DNA of 64,000 nucleotides, from contig CAWKCG010000043.1 in the NCBI GenBank assembly GCA_963847965.1, forward strand, positions 124,001 to 188,000, in the 5' to 3' direction. This DNA is from Palsa-504 sp963847965. Lineage in GTDB: Bacteria > Actinomycetota > Actinomycetes > Streptosporangiales > Streptosporangiaceae. The notes beneath the pieces are model-generated. The model did not search any database. It was not told where the DNA came from and saw nothing but the letters and a program-made list of their open reading frames with translations. The first letter of the stretch is position 1. Every line of letters begins with the position of its first letter. Shown in pieces: positions 19,926-29,261 of this stretch. The translations under genes were made by a program, and so were the position numbers.

Positions 19926-21035
19926 CTAAGAACCGGACGCGACCCGGTCCAGCCAGTCCTGGGGATGGGCGAACTCCTCCTTGGTCGGCAGCGTCTCAGG
20001 GGACGTCCAGACTTTGTTGAAGGTGGCCATGCCGGCCTCGTCCACGACGGCGCTGACGAACCTGGACCCCTCCGCGTACTGCTTCATCTTCAGGTCTATG
20101 CCGAGGATGCGCCGCAGGGTCTGCTCGATGCGACCCGTCGAGCCGCGCCGGGAATTGAACCGCTCCCTGATCTGGGCGACCGAGGGCACCACCTGCGGGC
20201 CGACCGCGTCCATGACGTAGTCGCCGTGCCCCTCCACCAGCGTCATCACCGCGGTCAGCCGATCCATGATCTCGCGCTGGGCCGGGGTGGCCACCGCTTC
20301 GAGAAGGCTCCCGCCGTCACCCCCGCGGACCGCGCCCGCCATCGCGTCGGCGGCCGACCGCAGCCGCTGCAGGATCGCCGACGGGTCCAGTTCGGACGCG
20401 AGGAGGAACTCCGTCATCTGCCCTTGCACGTAGTCCCGCAGCCACGGCACCGCCGTGAACTGCAGCCGGTGAGTCTCCTCGTGCAGGCAGACCCAGCGCC
20501 GGAAGTCATGCGGGTCGACGCCGAGTTCGCGTTCGATCATGACGATATTGGGTGCCACCAGGGTGAGCCTGCCCGGCTGATGCCCGTCGACCGGCGAGGT
20601 CTCCGGGGGCAGGAAGAGCTCGTACTGACCGAGAACCCGGCCAGACAGGTAGGCCAGGATCAGCCCGGCCTGGATGCCGGTAACCCGCGAGCCGACCGTG
20701 CTGATGAAGCCCTGGGGCCTGGAGGTGCCCTGGTCCCCGCCTGGCACGCGTTCCCGCAGTTGCTCTACCAGCGGCTCGAGGACGACGCGGAAGCCGTCCA
20801 CGTTCGCCCTGATCCAGCCGGGCCGGTCCACCACCGCCACCCGCCCCAGCGTGCCGTCCCCGGGGGCGGACATCCCTGTGACCTCAAGGACCGGCTGCTG
20901 GACGGCGCTGGCGAGGTCGCGTAGCTCTGAGACCGTCCGCCGCGCTTCCGCCAGGCTCACCTGCGGCCCGGGGCGGGCCCATCGGGTACCGGTGGAGATG
21001 GCGAGGTCCCAGTCGATCATCTGCGTGCTGCTCAC
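19926..21035 (-). CDS. Zinc-dependent metalloprotease-like protein (DUF2342)
   Basis: A protein of about 369 residues with a zincin motif, HEETH in CLHEETHRLQF. It belongs to the actinobacterial DUF2342 family, which was once linked by gene context to coenzyme F420 synthesis; no substrate is known to me. It lies between dacB and tilS, the usual place in actinobacteria. The start is set at GTG 21035, 32 bases after the dacB stop; MIDWDLA at 21020 is an alternative. Neither has a strong ribosome site. Confidence 0.85.
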   Translation of the reverse strand: MSSTQMIDWDLAISTGTRWARPGPQVSLAEARRTVSELRDLASAVQQPVLEVTGMSAPGDGTLGRVAVVDRPGWIRANVDGFRVVLEPLVEQLRERVPGGDQGTSRPQGFISTVGSRVTGIQAGLILAYLSGRVLGQYELFLPPETSPVDGHQPGRLTLVAPNIVMIERELGVDPHDFRRWVCLHEETHRLQFTAVPWLRDYVQGQMTEFLLASELDPSAILQRLRSAADAMAGAVRGGDGGSLLEAVATPAQREIMDRLTAVMTLVEGHGDYVMDAVGPQVVPSVAQIRERFNSRRGSTGRIEQTLRRILGIDLKMKQYAEGSRFVSAVVDEAGMATFNKVWTSPETLPTKEEFAHPQDWLDRVASGS

Positions 21036-21067
21036 AGTCCAACCGTACGTGGTGTGGCTAGTGCCCG

Positions 21068-22498
21068 TCACCGGCAGCCGCACCCCGCCAGCGCCGCCGC
21101 GGCGCTGTCGATGGCCTCCGCGGCTTCCTGGAGCATCCCGGCCGAAGGGATCTGGTCGGCCATGAAGGCGAAAACCAGCACGCCGCCGCTCTTGTCGTAG
21201 ACCAGGCCGGCCAGCGCTGCCACCGTGCCGAGGTTGCCCGTCTTGGCCCGTACCGAGCCCAGGGCCGCTCCGCCGATCCCGCTGAACACGCTCTGGCCTG
21301 CCGACAGCGTGCCGGAAAAGCCCGCTACCGGCAGGCCGGCCAGCAGGGCGCGCAAGCCGGGACGGGCGATCGCGACCTCCAGGATCCTCACGAGCGCGTC
21401 CGGCGTTATCGCGTCCTCGGGGGACAGGCCGCTGCCGTCCACGATGCGGATCCCTGCGGTGATACCTAGCTGGCGCAGTTCCCGTGTCACCGCCATAGCC
21501 CCACCGCCGAACGAGGCGGGCTCGCCGACCGCGAGCGCGACGTGGCGCGCGAGGTTCTCGGCGATCACGTTATTGCTCTCTTCCAGCATCTGCTCCACGA
21601 TGGCCGACAGCGGAGGCGAGACCACGCTGGCGACGACCGGCGCTCGGGCCGGAGCGGTCTGCAGGGCCGGAGATCCGGTGACGTGGATGCCGTCCGCGGT
21701 GAGCAGGGCGGCGAAGGAGGCCGCCGCCATGGCCGCGGGGTCGGTCGCCCGCGGATTGTTGTTGTAAGGGTCATCGGAGTCCTCGGGCGTGCCGGCCGCG
21801 GTCAGCCGGCCCTGGTCCACCTCCAGGGAGACGATCGGCGTGACGTCTCCCCCGCTGACGTAATCGGCCGGCCAGCTGGACGCGAGGCCCGGACCCGTGT
21901 ACAGCGACGTGTCGTAGCCGAGGGTGACGGTCGTGCGCCCGGCCGATCGCAGCGCCCGGGCGGTTGCGGCCGCCAGGCTGGCCAGCGTGGCGGGCCTGGG
22001 GTAGTCCCGGACCGGGAACGGGTTCACCGCGAGCGTCGGGTCACCGCCGCCGACCAGGATGATGCTGCCGGGTGCGGCGCCGTACACCACCCGCGTGGTA
22101 AACCGGGCGCCGCCGCCCAGCACCGCGAGCGAGGCCAGGGCGGTAGCCAGCTTCGTCGTCGACGCGGGGGTAGCGAACTGGGCTCCGTCCTCTGATAGCA
22201 GCACCCGCCCGGTGACCGGGTCCGCCACCACCGCCGATACCTGCCCGCCTAGCGCGGCTGCGGACAGGGGACCGGCCAGGACCGCCCGAAGTCCGCGGGA
22301 CGTGGGCAGCTGACCGGCCTCAGTCCCGTCGGCCAGCACGGTCCCCGCCCCCGTGACCGGACCCGACGTGACCGAGGGAACCCGCAGGGCCGCCAGCCGC
22401 GGGGGAAGCATGCGGACCACGGCGATACCGGCCGCGAGCGTGAACGCGCTGATCATGGCCAGCGTCAGCAGGGCCGCGATCCGCGTGCGGCGCGCCAT
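21068..22498 (-). CDS. dacB: D-alanyl-D-alanine carboxypeptidase/endopeptidase (PBP4 type)
   Basis: A 476-residue exported penicillin-binding protein that trims cell-wall peptides. An N-terminal membrane or signal segment (LTLAMISAFTLAAGIAVV) is followed by the three serine-transferase motifs. SxxK is STTK in TPASTTKLAT, SxN is SNN in LEESNNVIAEN, and KTG lies in VRAKTGNLG. The length and the spacing between motifs one and two, with an inserted domain, fit the class C type. It is divergent from ppa across 80 bases that must hold both promoters. Confidence 0.94.
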   Translation of the reverse strand: MARRTRIAALLTLAMISAFTLAAGIAVVRMLPPRLAALRVPSVTSGPVTGAGTVLADGTEAGQLPTSRGLRAVLAGPLSAAALGGQVSAVVADPVTGRVLLSEDGAQFATPASTTKLATALASLAVLGGGARFTTRVVYGAAPGSIILVGGGDPTLAVNPFPVRDYPRPATLASLAAATARALRSAGRTTVTLGYDTSLYTGPGLASSWPADYVSGGDVTPIVSLEVDQGRLTAAGTPEDSDDPYNNNPRATDPAAMAAASFAALLTADGIHVTGSPALQTAPARAPVVASVVSPPLSAIVEQMLEESNNVIAENLARHVALAVGEPASFGGGAMAVTRELRQLGITAGIRIVDGSGLSPEDAITPDALVRILEVAIARPGLRALLAGLPVAGFSGTLSAGQSVFSGIGGAALGSVRAKTGNLGTVAALAGLVYDKSGGVLVFAFMADQIPSAGMLQEAAEAIDSAAAALAGCGCR

Positions 22499-22578
22499 GA
22501 CCTACCACCTCGCGCGATGTCGGCCGAGGATTACCGGGACAATGGAGTTAATCACCCGGATCGTCATGGAGCGAAACC

Positions 22579-23070
22579 GTGGACGTTGAGGTTGTCATCG
22601 AGATCCCCAAGGGCCAGCGGAATAAGTATGAGATGGATCACGCCACCGGGCGCATCCGCCTCGACCGGATGCTGTTCACGTCCACCAGGTACCCGTCCGA
22701 CTACGGTTTCATCGAGGACACGCTGGCGGACGACGGGGATCCGCTCGACGCGCTCGTGCTGCTTGACGAGCCGACCTTCCCCGGGTGCCTGATTACCTGC
22801 AGGGTTATCGGGATGTTCCGGATGCGCGATGAGAACGGCGCCGACGACAAGGTCCTCTGCGTGCCCGCCAACGACCCGCGGATGGAGCACCTGCGCGACA
22901 TCCACCACGTGCCCGAGTTCGACCGCCTTGAGATCCAGCACTTCTTCGAGGTCTACAAGGAGATCGAACCCGGTAAGTCGGTGCAGGGTGCCGCCTGGGC
23001 GGATCGCGCGGCAGCCGAGTCGGAGATCGAATCCTGCCGCAAGCGCGCCGCCGAGAGTGCCGAGCACTGA
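22579..23070 (+). CDS. ppa: Inorganic pyrophosphatase
   Basis: This family I soluble pyrophosphatase hydrolyses PPi and pulls biosynthetic reactions forward. The 163-residue product starts with VEVVIEIPKGQRNKYE. It has the metal-binding signature DGDPLDALVLL and the conserved YPSDYGFIEDT. The start is GTG 22579 with GGAG seven bases upstream. The divergent dacB-tilS arrangement with ppa is typical of actinobacteria. Confidence 0.96.
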   Translation: MDVEVVIEIPKGQRNKYEMDHATGRIRLDRMLFTSTRYPSDYGFIEDTLADDGDPLDALVLLDEPTFPGCLITCRVIGMFRMRDENGADDKVLCVPANDPRMEHLRDIHHVPEFDRLEIQHFFEVYKEIEPGKSVQGAAWADRAAAESEIESCRKRAAESAEH

Positions 23071-23159
23071 CGTAGGCCGGGGCCGCCGGGCGCCATCAGG
23101 CAGGCATGCCATGCGGTAGCGTGGGCGGGTCGCCAGGTCGGGCGGCGGGAGGGGGTTCC

Positions 23160-23885
23160 TTGGCCGTGCCGCGCTATCGCAGAGTGGTCGTCAAGCTCAG
23201 CGGCGAGGCGCTGGCGGGATCCGCGAGCACCGGAGTCGATCCCGCCAGCCTTTCCCGCGTAGCGGAAGAAGTTCTTTCCGTGCACGATCTCGGCGTCCAG
23301 GTGGCCGTGGTCGTCGGCGGCGGGAACTACTTCCGCGGCCGGATGGCCGACGGGTGGGGCATCAGTCGCGCCGAGGCGGACAACATCGGGATGCTCGGCA
23401 CCATCATGAACGCGCTGATGCTGCGAGGCTCGCTCACGGCCAGGACGGACACCGACATCCGGGTCATGACCGCCGTCCCGATCCACAGTGTCGCTGAGCC
23501 CTTCATCAGGCTCCGCGCGGTGCACCACCTGGAACGCGGCATGATCGTCCTGCTGGCGGGCGGGATCGGCCAGCCCTACGTCACCACCGACTACCCGGCG
23601 GTCCAGCGTGCGCTGGAACTCGATGCCGACGCCCTGCTAGTAGCGAAGCGGGGGGTGGACGGGGTCTACGACAGGGATCCTCACCTCCACCCGGACGCCG
23701 TGCGCTACAGGCGGCTGACCTACGACGAGGCGCTGGCCACCGGGGTCCGGATCATGGACACGAACGCATTCGTCCTGGCCAACGAGCAGGCCCTGACCAT
23801 GCACGTCTTCGACGTCGCGGCCGCCGGCGTCATGCGCGAGATCTGCCAGGGTGCCGAACTCGGCACGCAGATAAGCGTCAAGTAA
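23160..23885 (+). CDS. Divergent UMP-kinase-like (PyrH family) protein
   Basis: A 241-residue amino-acid-kinase-fold protein. It has VVVKLSGEAL, VVGGGNYFRG, ADNIGMLGTIMNALMLRGSL and GVDGVYDRDP, all features of UMP kinase (UMP + ATP to UDP). The central nucleotide-specificity region reads QPYVTTDYPAVQRALEL rather than the more usual FFTTDTAAALRA form, so it is a diverged member. It stands alone, away from the tsf-pyrH-frr cluster that normally carries pyrH, so it may be a paralogue. TTG 23160 is chosen because GGGAGG sits seven bases before it; GTG 23166 is possible. Confidence 0.8.
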   Translation: MAVPRYRRVVVKLSGEALAGSASTGVDPASLSRVAEEVLSVHDLGVQVAVVVGGGNYFRGRMADGWGISRAEADNIGMLGTIMNALMLRGSLTARTDTDIRVMTAVPIHSVAEPFIRLRAVHHLERGMIVLLAGGIGQPYVTTDYPAVQRALELDADALLVAKRGVDGVYDRDPHLHPDAVRYRRLTYDEALATGVRIMDTNAFVLANEQALTMHVFDVAAAGVMREICQGAELGTQISVK

Positions 23886-23923
23886 CAGGCGCCCGACGGC
23901 ACCACGGCGCGGCGCGCCAGGCG

Positions 23924-24337
23924 CTACCGGGCGAGGATCAGCGCCCTGATCGCCACGACGGCGCCGATCAGGGTCAGGACGGCCACCAGGATTACCGCCG
24001 CCGCACTGCCGGTGAGGAGAGCGCCCAGCATCGCGGCGTTCGCCGCGAAGATCAGGCACCCGCACCCCGTGACCGCCGCATTCATCGATACTTGCTTGCG
24101 CGCCCGCGCGGGCGTCCGCGGAGGGAGTGCCGCCACCAGCCCGACAGGGATGTCGGCAATCAGCGCGGCTAGCTCCGCACCGGTCCGGGAGGTAAACGCC
24201 CGGCCGACCCGCGCGTCAAACTCGTCCTTGGTCAACCGGTCCTGCACGAACGCGGCCTTGAGCGCCTCGATCACCTGCTCGCGGTCGGCGTGGGAGGCCC
24301 GGAACCGGCTGCGGCGAGCTGCCGCGGCCGCTGCCAT
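23924..24337 (-). CDS. DUF1707 membrane protein
   Basis: A 137-residue protein. An N-terminal DUF1707 domain (RASHADREQVIEALKAAFVQ, then LTKDEFDARVGRA) precedes two C-terminal hydrophobic helices. DUF1707 is a small actinobacterial domain, often joined to membrane segments, with no firm function. ATG 24337 has GGGAGA six bases upstream. It converges with the pyrH-like gene. Confidence 0.8.
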   Translation of the reverse strand: MAAAAAARRSRFRASHADREQVIEALKAAFVQDRLTKDEFDARVGRAFTSRTGAELAALIADIPVGLVAALPPRTPARARKQVSMNAAVTGCGCLIFAANAAMLGALLTGSAAAVILVAVLTLIGAVVAIRALILAR

Positions 24338-24504
24338 CTGGTCTCCCGGCCCTGCGATCACCGGCGCCTTCCACCCAAGTACAACGCACGACCAGCCTAA
24401 CGCGGCTCCAGCGAGGCGGCTATGCCACCCGCACCGAGGGGAAGGCGCACCAGCCGAACTGCCCCGCCCACGGCGCCGGCCCACTGCAGGGAAGGACCAG
24501 CGTC

Positions 24505-25194
24505 CTAACCCGGATTGCCGTACCCGAGTGTCGTGCAAGCGGTTCCGACGGTGATTGACGCAGTTCCCGCGTCAAAAGTGTCACCGGTACTGAGATCCTG
24601 GTCGAAGGCCTGTACTGCGGTAAACAGCGCCGGGTTGGTGATTCCGGACGCTGCGGCCTGAAGGTCTCGCCACAACACGGTCATGCCCCCGATGTCGTAC
24701 ACGTCGCCCGTATTTGTCATGTTCCAAAAGGCGCTGCAGGCCGCCGCGTTGCCGTTTGTTGTTTGGCTGACCGCCCGTGTTGTTTGGCTCACCGCCCGGC
24801 CGACCTCATGGACGATCCCGGCGCTGACCAACAGGACGATCAGCATGATCGCACCCGTTACCGCCGGGTGCCGCCGGGGCCAGCTACGCCAAGGCGGTTT
24901 TGGCCCCGCCATCTGAGGTACGGCAGGCGACGGTCCGCCCAGCGGGGGAGCCCAGTACGCGTACGGCGGGGCGGTGCCCTGAACTCCCGTAGCCCACCGT
25001 TGCGCCGTGACGTTCTCGGCGCTGGCCCCAGTTTGAGGACACCTGCCGTCTAGGTGGGCGGCGAACGCTGCACCGCAGCGGTGGCACGGAGGCATGGGCT
25101 GGTAGCTCCCGGTCGGCATGGGCTGCCACGGCGGCACCGTGCCGTCCGGCCCCAGGCTGGTCTCGTCTGGCTCGCCGACCGAATGACCTCCCAT
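24505..25194 (-). CDS. Single-pass hypothetical protein with N-terminal Cys cluster
   Basis: I do not recognise this 229-residue protein. The N-terminal cytosolic part is Pro/Gly-rich and has a small zinc-ribbon-like pattern (CHRCGAAFAAHLDGRCP). One membrane helix follows (AVTGAIMLIVLLVSAGIV, near residue 115). The exported C-terminal domain of about 85 residues has two cysteines and starts with a duplicated AVSQTT. Streptomycetes have many proteins of this general plan. The start is ATG 25194. Confidence 0.65.
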   Translation of the reverse strand: MGGHSVGEPDETSLGPDGTVPPWQPMPTGSYQPMPPCHRCGAAFAAHLDGRCPQTGASAENVTAQRWATGVQGTAPPYAYWAPPLGGPSPAVPQMAGPKPPWRSWPRRHPAVTGAIMLIVLLVSAGIVHEVGRAVSQTTRAVSQTTNGNAAACSAFWNMTNTGDVYDIGGMTVLWRDLQAAASGITNPALFTAVQAFDQDLSTGDTFDAGTASITVGTACTTLGYGNPG

Positions 25195-25466
25195 ACCGGG
25201 GTCTCCCTTCCCTGCGAGAACGCCTCGCCCAGAGGTGCCGGTAGCGCTTCCCCCCGTCCGGCGCTCATGGAGCCGAGGCCCAGCCGCATGCCCACTCTAG
25301 TGAGTCGGCCCTCCTTACATCTCTAAAGACGCAGAAGGTTAGCCCTTCGGGTTACTGCACTTCGCGTACCACGCGCCAGGCGACAGCCCACGCCGTATAC
25401 GGCCAGTGGTCCGGCCGCCCGAGATCATCCACCGGCCGAAGACGCTAAGTCAGCGCCTGACTTCTC

Positions 25467-26054
25467 CTATGACCTCGGCTCGACGACCGTGGTCATGACC
25501 CAGCGGTGCTTGCCGATCTTGCGGTCACGGCTGAACCCGAGCTTCTCGTACGTCGACAAGGCGCCGTTGTAGAGGAAGCCGGCGGGCACCGAATCGGCGT
25601 CCTCCGGGTATCCCTCGACAGTCCCCCCGCCCAGGCCCGCGATCAGATCGAGCGCACCGGCGAGCGCGGCAGCGGCCACGCCTTGACGGCGGTGCCCCTT
25701 GCCGACATAGCAGCACGCGATCCGCCAGTCCGGTGAGGTCGTCCGTTCTTTTTCGTAGGCCGCCCGGTTCTTGATCCGGGGCACCTCGTCGGGGGCACCG
25801 AACTGGCACCAGCCCACGCAGTCCTCCCCCTCGAAAACGAGCGCGGCGTGTGCCTTACCCTCTCGGACCCGTTGTTCCTTTGCCGCACGTTTCTGCGCTA
25901 CACGCTTCTCCGCCACGTCGGTCCAGGACTCTTTGGGGTGGAAGCCCATGCACCAGCAACCGCCGAAGATACCGTTGTTGCGCTCCACCAACTCGGCGAA
26001 CGCGTCCCACGTGGACTGATCGAGAGCCTTCACGGTGTACCTCGGTTCGACCAT
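25467..26054 (-). CDS. GNAT-family N-acetyltransferase
   Basis: A 195-residue acetyltransferase. The cofactor region is seen in CCYVGKGHRRQGVAAAALAG, with the diagnostic Q/R-x-x-G-x-A pattern as RRQGVA. The C-terminal LSTYEKLGFSRDRKIGKHRWVM is typical of the fold. The N-terminal GGCWCMGFHPKESW marks the subfamily that acts on small molecules, whose substrate cannot be told from sequence. The ATG at 26054 opens the accessory region. Confidence 0.82.
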   Translation of the reverse strand: MVEPRYTVKALDQSTWDAFAELVERNNGIFGGCWCMGFHPKESWTDVAEKRVAQKRAAKEQRVREGKAHAALVFEGEDCVGWCQFGAPDEVPRIKNRAAYEKERTTSPDWRIACCYVGKGHRRQGVAAAALAGALDLIAGLGGGTVEGYPEDADSVPAGFLYNGALSTYEKLGFSRDRKIGKHRWVMTTVVEPRS

Positions 26055-26267
26055 GAGGTCCAGCCTAACGCGGGCCGCGGCGCGGCTCTCGGTCCCGAAC
26101 TATCGGCAGCGCGGGGCGTTCAGCCATGGTCCCAGCTGGCCCGGGGTGCTGGCTCCAGGGTTGGCTGGCCGTTGTGAGCGGACGTTGCTGTACGTTGCTC
26201 CTGTACGGCGCCTGCCTCATCGGCTTGCGGCGGGTGGCGATTGACCGTCTAGGCAAGGAGGCGCGGT

Positions 26268-26501
26268 ATGGACCTTCAGGAAGTGCTGACGAGGGTGGCC
26301 GAACTCAGCCAGGAGGAGTTGCACATCGTCCGCAAACGGGCTGAGGAGAGGACACCCGCTCGCGATTCCGGTCAGGACTTTGATGAGATGCGCCACGCCG
26401 CCGATCTGCTTGACCACCATGCACACCTACTGCGTCGCCTGCATGACAACGAATTCGGCGAGCACTGGCGCCACGAGAGCCGGAGCGACCGCTCACCCTG
26501 A
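26268..26501 (+). CDS. Small hypothetical protein
   Basis: A 77-residue, highly charged, probably helical protein with no recognised domain. I include it because an almost perfect AAGGAGG ribosome site lies eight bases before ATG 26268. Its N-terminus (MDLQEVLTRVAELSQEELH) looks like an amphipathic helix, and a histidine-rich patch occurs near residues 49-68. No partner gene is on the same strand. Confidence 0.55.
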   Translation: MDLQEVLTRVAELSQEELHIVRKRAEERTPARDSGQDFDEMRHAADLLDHHAHLLRRLHDNEFGEHWRHESRSDRSP

Positions 26502-26571
26502 TAACGCTGATCGGCATCGAACCTAGGGGCCGGAAGGCGGTCTACGCGTCCATGCTGGTCTGCTGCGCAGC

Positions 26572-26823
26572 CTAGTGGCCCGTGGCGGGGTCAGCCCTCT
26601 TGTTCCGCCGTACGAGGCGGTAGCGGCCGATGCTGCCGCCGACGGTAGCGATGGCGAAGAGTGCGTAGAACGTCACCACCCACCACTGGCGGTAGCCGTG
26701 CAGGAGGATCAGGGGGCCCAAAACGAAGACCACCAGGATGACCGCCATGTACGCATCGGAGATGACGGTGGTGATGTTCTTGGCGCCGCTCACGATGACT
26801 CCTTCCGGGAAGGTGATGCTCAT
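26572..26823 (-). CDS. Small two-helix membrane protein
   Basis: An 83-residue protein with two hydrophobic segments (AYMAVILVVFVLGPLILL and VVTFYALFAIATVGG) and a basic C-terminus. The family is not recognised. The ATG at 26823 has no clear ribosome site, so the gene is moderately supported. Confidence 0.5.
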   Translation of the reverse strand: MSITFPEGVIVSGAKNITTVISDAYMAVILVVFVLGPLILLHGYRQWWVVTFYALFAIATVGGSIGRYRLVRRNKRADPATGH

Positions 26824-26926
26824 GACGCGTAAGTTGCGACCCGGAGCCAGAAAAGCCGCCGTACAACTGCGTGTATTGCTTCCACGACAAGACTAGCGCG
26901 GGAGGGAGCTCCGGCGCCGGCGAGGG

Positions 26927-27424
26927 TCAGCCGCGCGTTCCGGGTCGCTGATCTCTCCGGGCCTGGAATTCCGTCCGCTGCCGAGCGCCGCCCGGCGTGC
27001 TCTTGAGGAACACGATGGTCATCAGGGCGACCGCAACCCCCACGGCGGCCAGGACCTGGCCTGCGAGCACCAGATACACGGCACCGGCGATGGCCACCAC
27101 CCCCACCGCGTGGCCCACGGGCGAGGCGGGAGAGCGGCTGTGCCCCTCGCGTGCGGGGCCGTACCATGCTTTGCTACCCAGCAACGGCCTTGGCCGCATG
27201 GTCACCGGCTCCGGCGATCGCTTCCGCAGGCGTTGCGCGAGCAGGTAGACGAGGCCCCCGATGGGGCTGGCACCCACAATGAGAACGGCCCAGACGAACC
27301 TGGGCACGAAATGCGCAGTATCGGCTGTCCCAAGGCGCAGCAGGCAGAAGATGTCGAAGACAACCACGAGGAGGACGCCGAGCAAGATCGTAATCAGCAC
27401 GACCGAGGCCGCAAGCCCTTCCAT
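26927..27424 (-). CDS. PLDc_N-type membrane protein
   Basis: A 165-residue protein. The N-terminal half has the two-helix pattern of the phospholipase D nuclease N-terminal family (VVFDIFCLLRL, then WAVLIVGASPIGGLVYLLAQR). A basic linker and two further helices (AVGVVAIAGAVYLVLAGQV and AVGVAVALMTIVFL) follow. Such proteins are common in actinobacteria and their role is unknown. ATG 27424 is preferred over an in-frame start at 27541 because it begins just before the first helix. Confidence 0.65.
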   Translation of the reverse strand: MEGLAASVVLITILLGVLLVVVFDIFCLLRLGTADTAHFVPRFVWAVLIVGASPIGGLVYLLAQRLRKRSPEPVTMRPRPLLGSKAWYGPAREGHSRSPASPVGHAVGVVAIAGAVYLVLAGQVLAAVGVAVALMTIVFLKSTPGGARQRTEFQARRDQRPGTRG

Positions 27425-27649
27425 GTCTCGAACGTTACACCGGCCATAGCCGACTGGGGTCATGCCAATATTGCTGGCCCCGTCGCGCCGCCTTGATGCT
27501 GGACCAACGTCCTCGATAGGTCCGCCCTGGACGGGCCGCACCAGCGGTGAACTGCTAACCTACTGCACGCCTTAACGAACCTGGCTCTACTCCCTGGGGC
27601 AGAGATACGCTCGCCCGCAGGGTTATCTGCCCGTGAGGGGAAGGCGGTC

Positions 27650-28435
27650 ATGCCTGAGGACGGAGCCGCAGAGGGCACCAGTGGGACGGAACTGAGGCTG
27701 TCGCGAAATGATCCGGTGGCCCAGGCACTGGTGGCGGCGATCCACGACGGTGAGCTCGGGGCGCTGACAGAGCTGCTGCACGAGCATCCGGGCCTGGCCG
27801 CTGCGCGCCTGGTGGATGACAAGGGCAGTTCGAGTACGCCGCTGCACGTGGCGGCGGACTGGCCGGGATTCTTCCCGCATGGGCCAGAGGTGGTCGCCAT
27901 CCTGATCGGGGCGGGCGCTGATCCTAACGCCCCGGTGGAGAGAAGCTGGCACGCGGAAACGCCGTTGCACTGGGCGGCGAGCAGCGACGACGTGGAAGTA
28001 GCCCAGGCGTTGATTGACGGCGGCGCCAATGTTGAGGCCACCGGCGCTTCGATCGCAGGCGGCACCCCACTTGATGACGCGGTTGGGTACGCGTGCTGGC
28101 AGGTGGCCCGCCTGCTGGTCGAGCGCGGGGCCCGGGTTGACCGGCTCTGGCACGCGGCAGCGCTGGGCACGAGGTCGCGGGCAGAAGAACTGGTCGCCGC
28201 CTCGTCGCCAAGCAAGCAGCAACTCACCGATGCGTTCTGGCAGGCTTGCCACGGTGGCCAGCGCCGGATGGCCGAGTACCTTCTTGCCCTGGGAGCCGAG
28301 CTGAACGGCACCCCATCATGGGGCGGGGAGGCCACTCCATTGGACGCAGCCGACGGCCTGGACACTGGCCGCGAGGCTCTGGTCGGGTGGCTACGCTCGC
28401 AGGGTGCGCAGAAGTCAGCCAAGGCCGCTGAGTGA
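27650..28435 (+). CDS. Ankyrin-repeat protein
   Basis: A 261-residue soluble protein built of about five ankyrin repeats. TPLHVAADWPG, TPLHWAASSDDVEVAQALIDGGANVE and TPLDDAVGYACWQVARLLVERGARVD are clear, with weaker repeats at the ends. Such proteins mediate protein contacts; its partner is unknown. ATG 27650 is preceded by GAGGGGAAGG. The PIN-toxin relic follows ten bases after its stop. Confidence 0.85.
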   Translation: MPEDGAAEGTSGTELRLSRNDPVAQALVAAIHDGELGALTELLHEHPGLAAARLVDDKGSSSTPLHVAADWPGFFPHGPEVVAILIGAGADPNAPVERSWHAETPLHWAASSDDVEVAQALIDGGANVEATGASIAGGTPLDDAVGYACWQVARLLVERGARVDRLWHAAALGTRSRAEELVAASSPSKQQLTDAFWQACHGGQRRMAEYLLALGAELNGTPSWGGEATPLDAADGLDTGREALVGWLRSQGAQKSAKAAE

Positions 28436-28444
28436 TTCACCTGC

Positions 28445-28501
28445 GCCCGCGTGGAGTCGTTGTTCCTGCGATCCCTGGCCGATGGCGACTCGACTGCGTG
28501 A
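28445..28501 (+). pseudogene. Relic of a VapC-like PIN toxin gene
   Basis: The first 25 bases (28445-28469) are identical to 31362-31386, inside the intact PIN toxin gene, and are in the same reading phase. Translation gives ARVESLFLRSLADGDSTA and a stop, against ARVESLFLQSRADGDFTP in the intact toxin. Nothing else of the gene remains. It lies outside the att-bounded islets, so it may mark an older, decayed insertion. Confidence 0.65.
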
Positions 28502-28576
28502 TCCAAGAAAGTGCCGCGGTTCGGCTACGCCGACGATCGCCTGTTAGGGCAGGCAGGGTGAACCCGCAGACGACGG

Positions 28577-28981
28577 TTATCCCGGAGCGAGCAGATCGTC
28601 GATGGCAGCGACCGCCACGACGTCCCGGGCTATGGCCGCGAGGCTTGGGTCGACCGTGACCAAGGCGTCAGCCTGCAGCCGGGTGACCGCGAGGTACTCG
28701 GCGTCCCTGAGCGTGTCCCAGTCGTGCTGACGTGCGAGCTGCCACGCGGTGCGGCGTGACACCCGGTCACCGAGTAGCCGCATCTTTACCTCGGTCATCC
28801 GTTCGTGTACATCCAGGGCTGCCATTTCGGTGCGCTTACCTGCGCGGACGTCACGCAGCAACTGCTCCAGCGCCTCCGAGCGGATCGAGTTCGGCGCGAC
28901 CAGCTGGTGTCCTGGATCGACGTGAAGCCCGGCGTCCACCAGGTAGAGCAAGGTCGGTGCGTCGATCACGTAGCGGGCCAC
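28577..28981 (-). CDS. Orphan PIN-domain protein (VapC-like)
   Basis: A 134-residue PIN-domain protein, probably an Mg-dependent RNase. The acidic active-site residues are in YVIDAPT (Asp), SEALEQLL (Glu), LRDAEYLAVT (Asp) and VTVDPSL (Asp). I see no antitoxin frame upstream on the minus strand, so it may be a solitary or inactivated toxin. The start is GTG 28981 without a clear ribosome site. Confidence 0.7.
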   Translation of the reverse strand: MARYVIDAPTLLYLVDAGLHVDPGHQLVAPNSIRSEALEQLLRDVRAGKRTEMAALDVHERMTEVKMRLLGDRVSRRTAWQLARQHDWDTLRDAEYLAVTRLQADALVTVDPSLAAIARDVVAVAAIDDLLAPG

Positions 28982-29261
28982 GGACGCAGCTTACCCACCC
29001 GGGTAGTGCGTAGTTTCAGGCCGCTGGGGGCGCGCAGGTCGGGCGTCGACCGGTCGGTAACATCCGCCCCACCAGATCCGTGCTCTGATCCATCCGTCTC
29101 CTACTCGATCCACATGTCTCGCCGGGCTACTGTCCTAATGTCATACGGAAAGAGTGGCGGTGCTAGTTGCGCGACCGGCACGTGTGTTTTTCCGCCGCGC
29201 AAATGGCCGGGAGGCTGGTTATCGGCTCGGGAGCGGCAACGTCAGCCGAAGGAGGCCGGGA

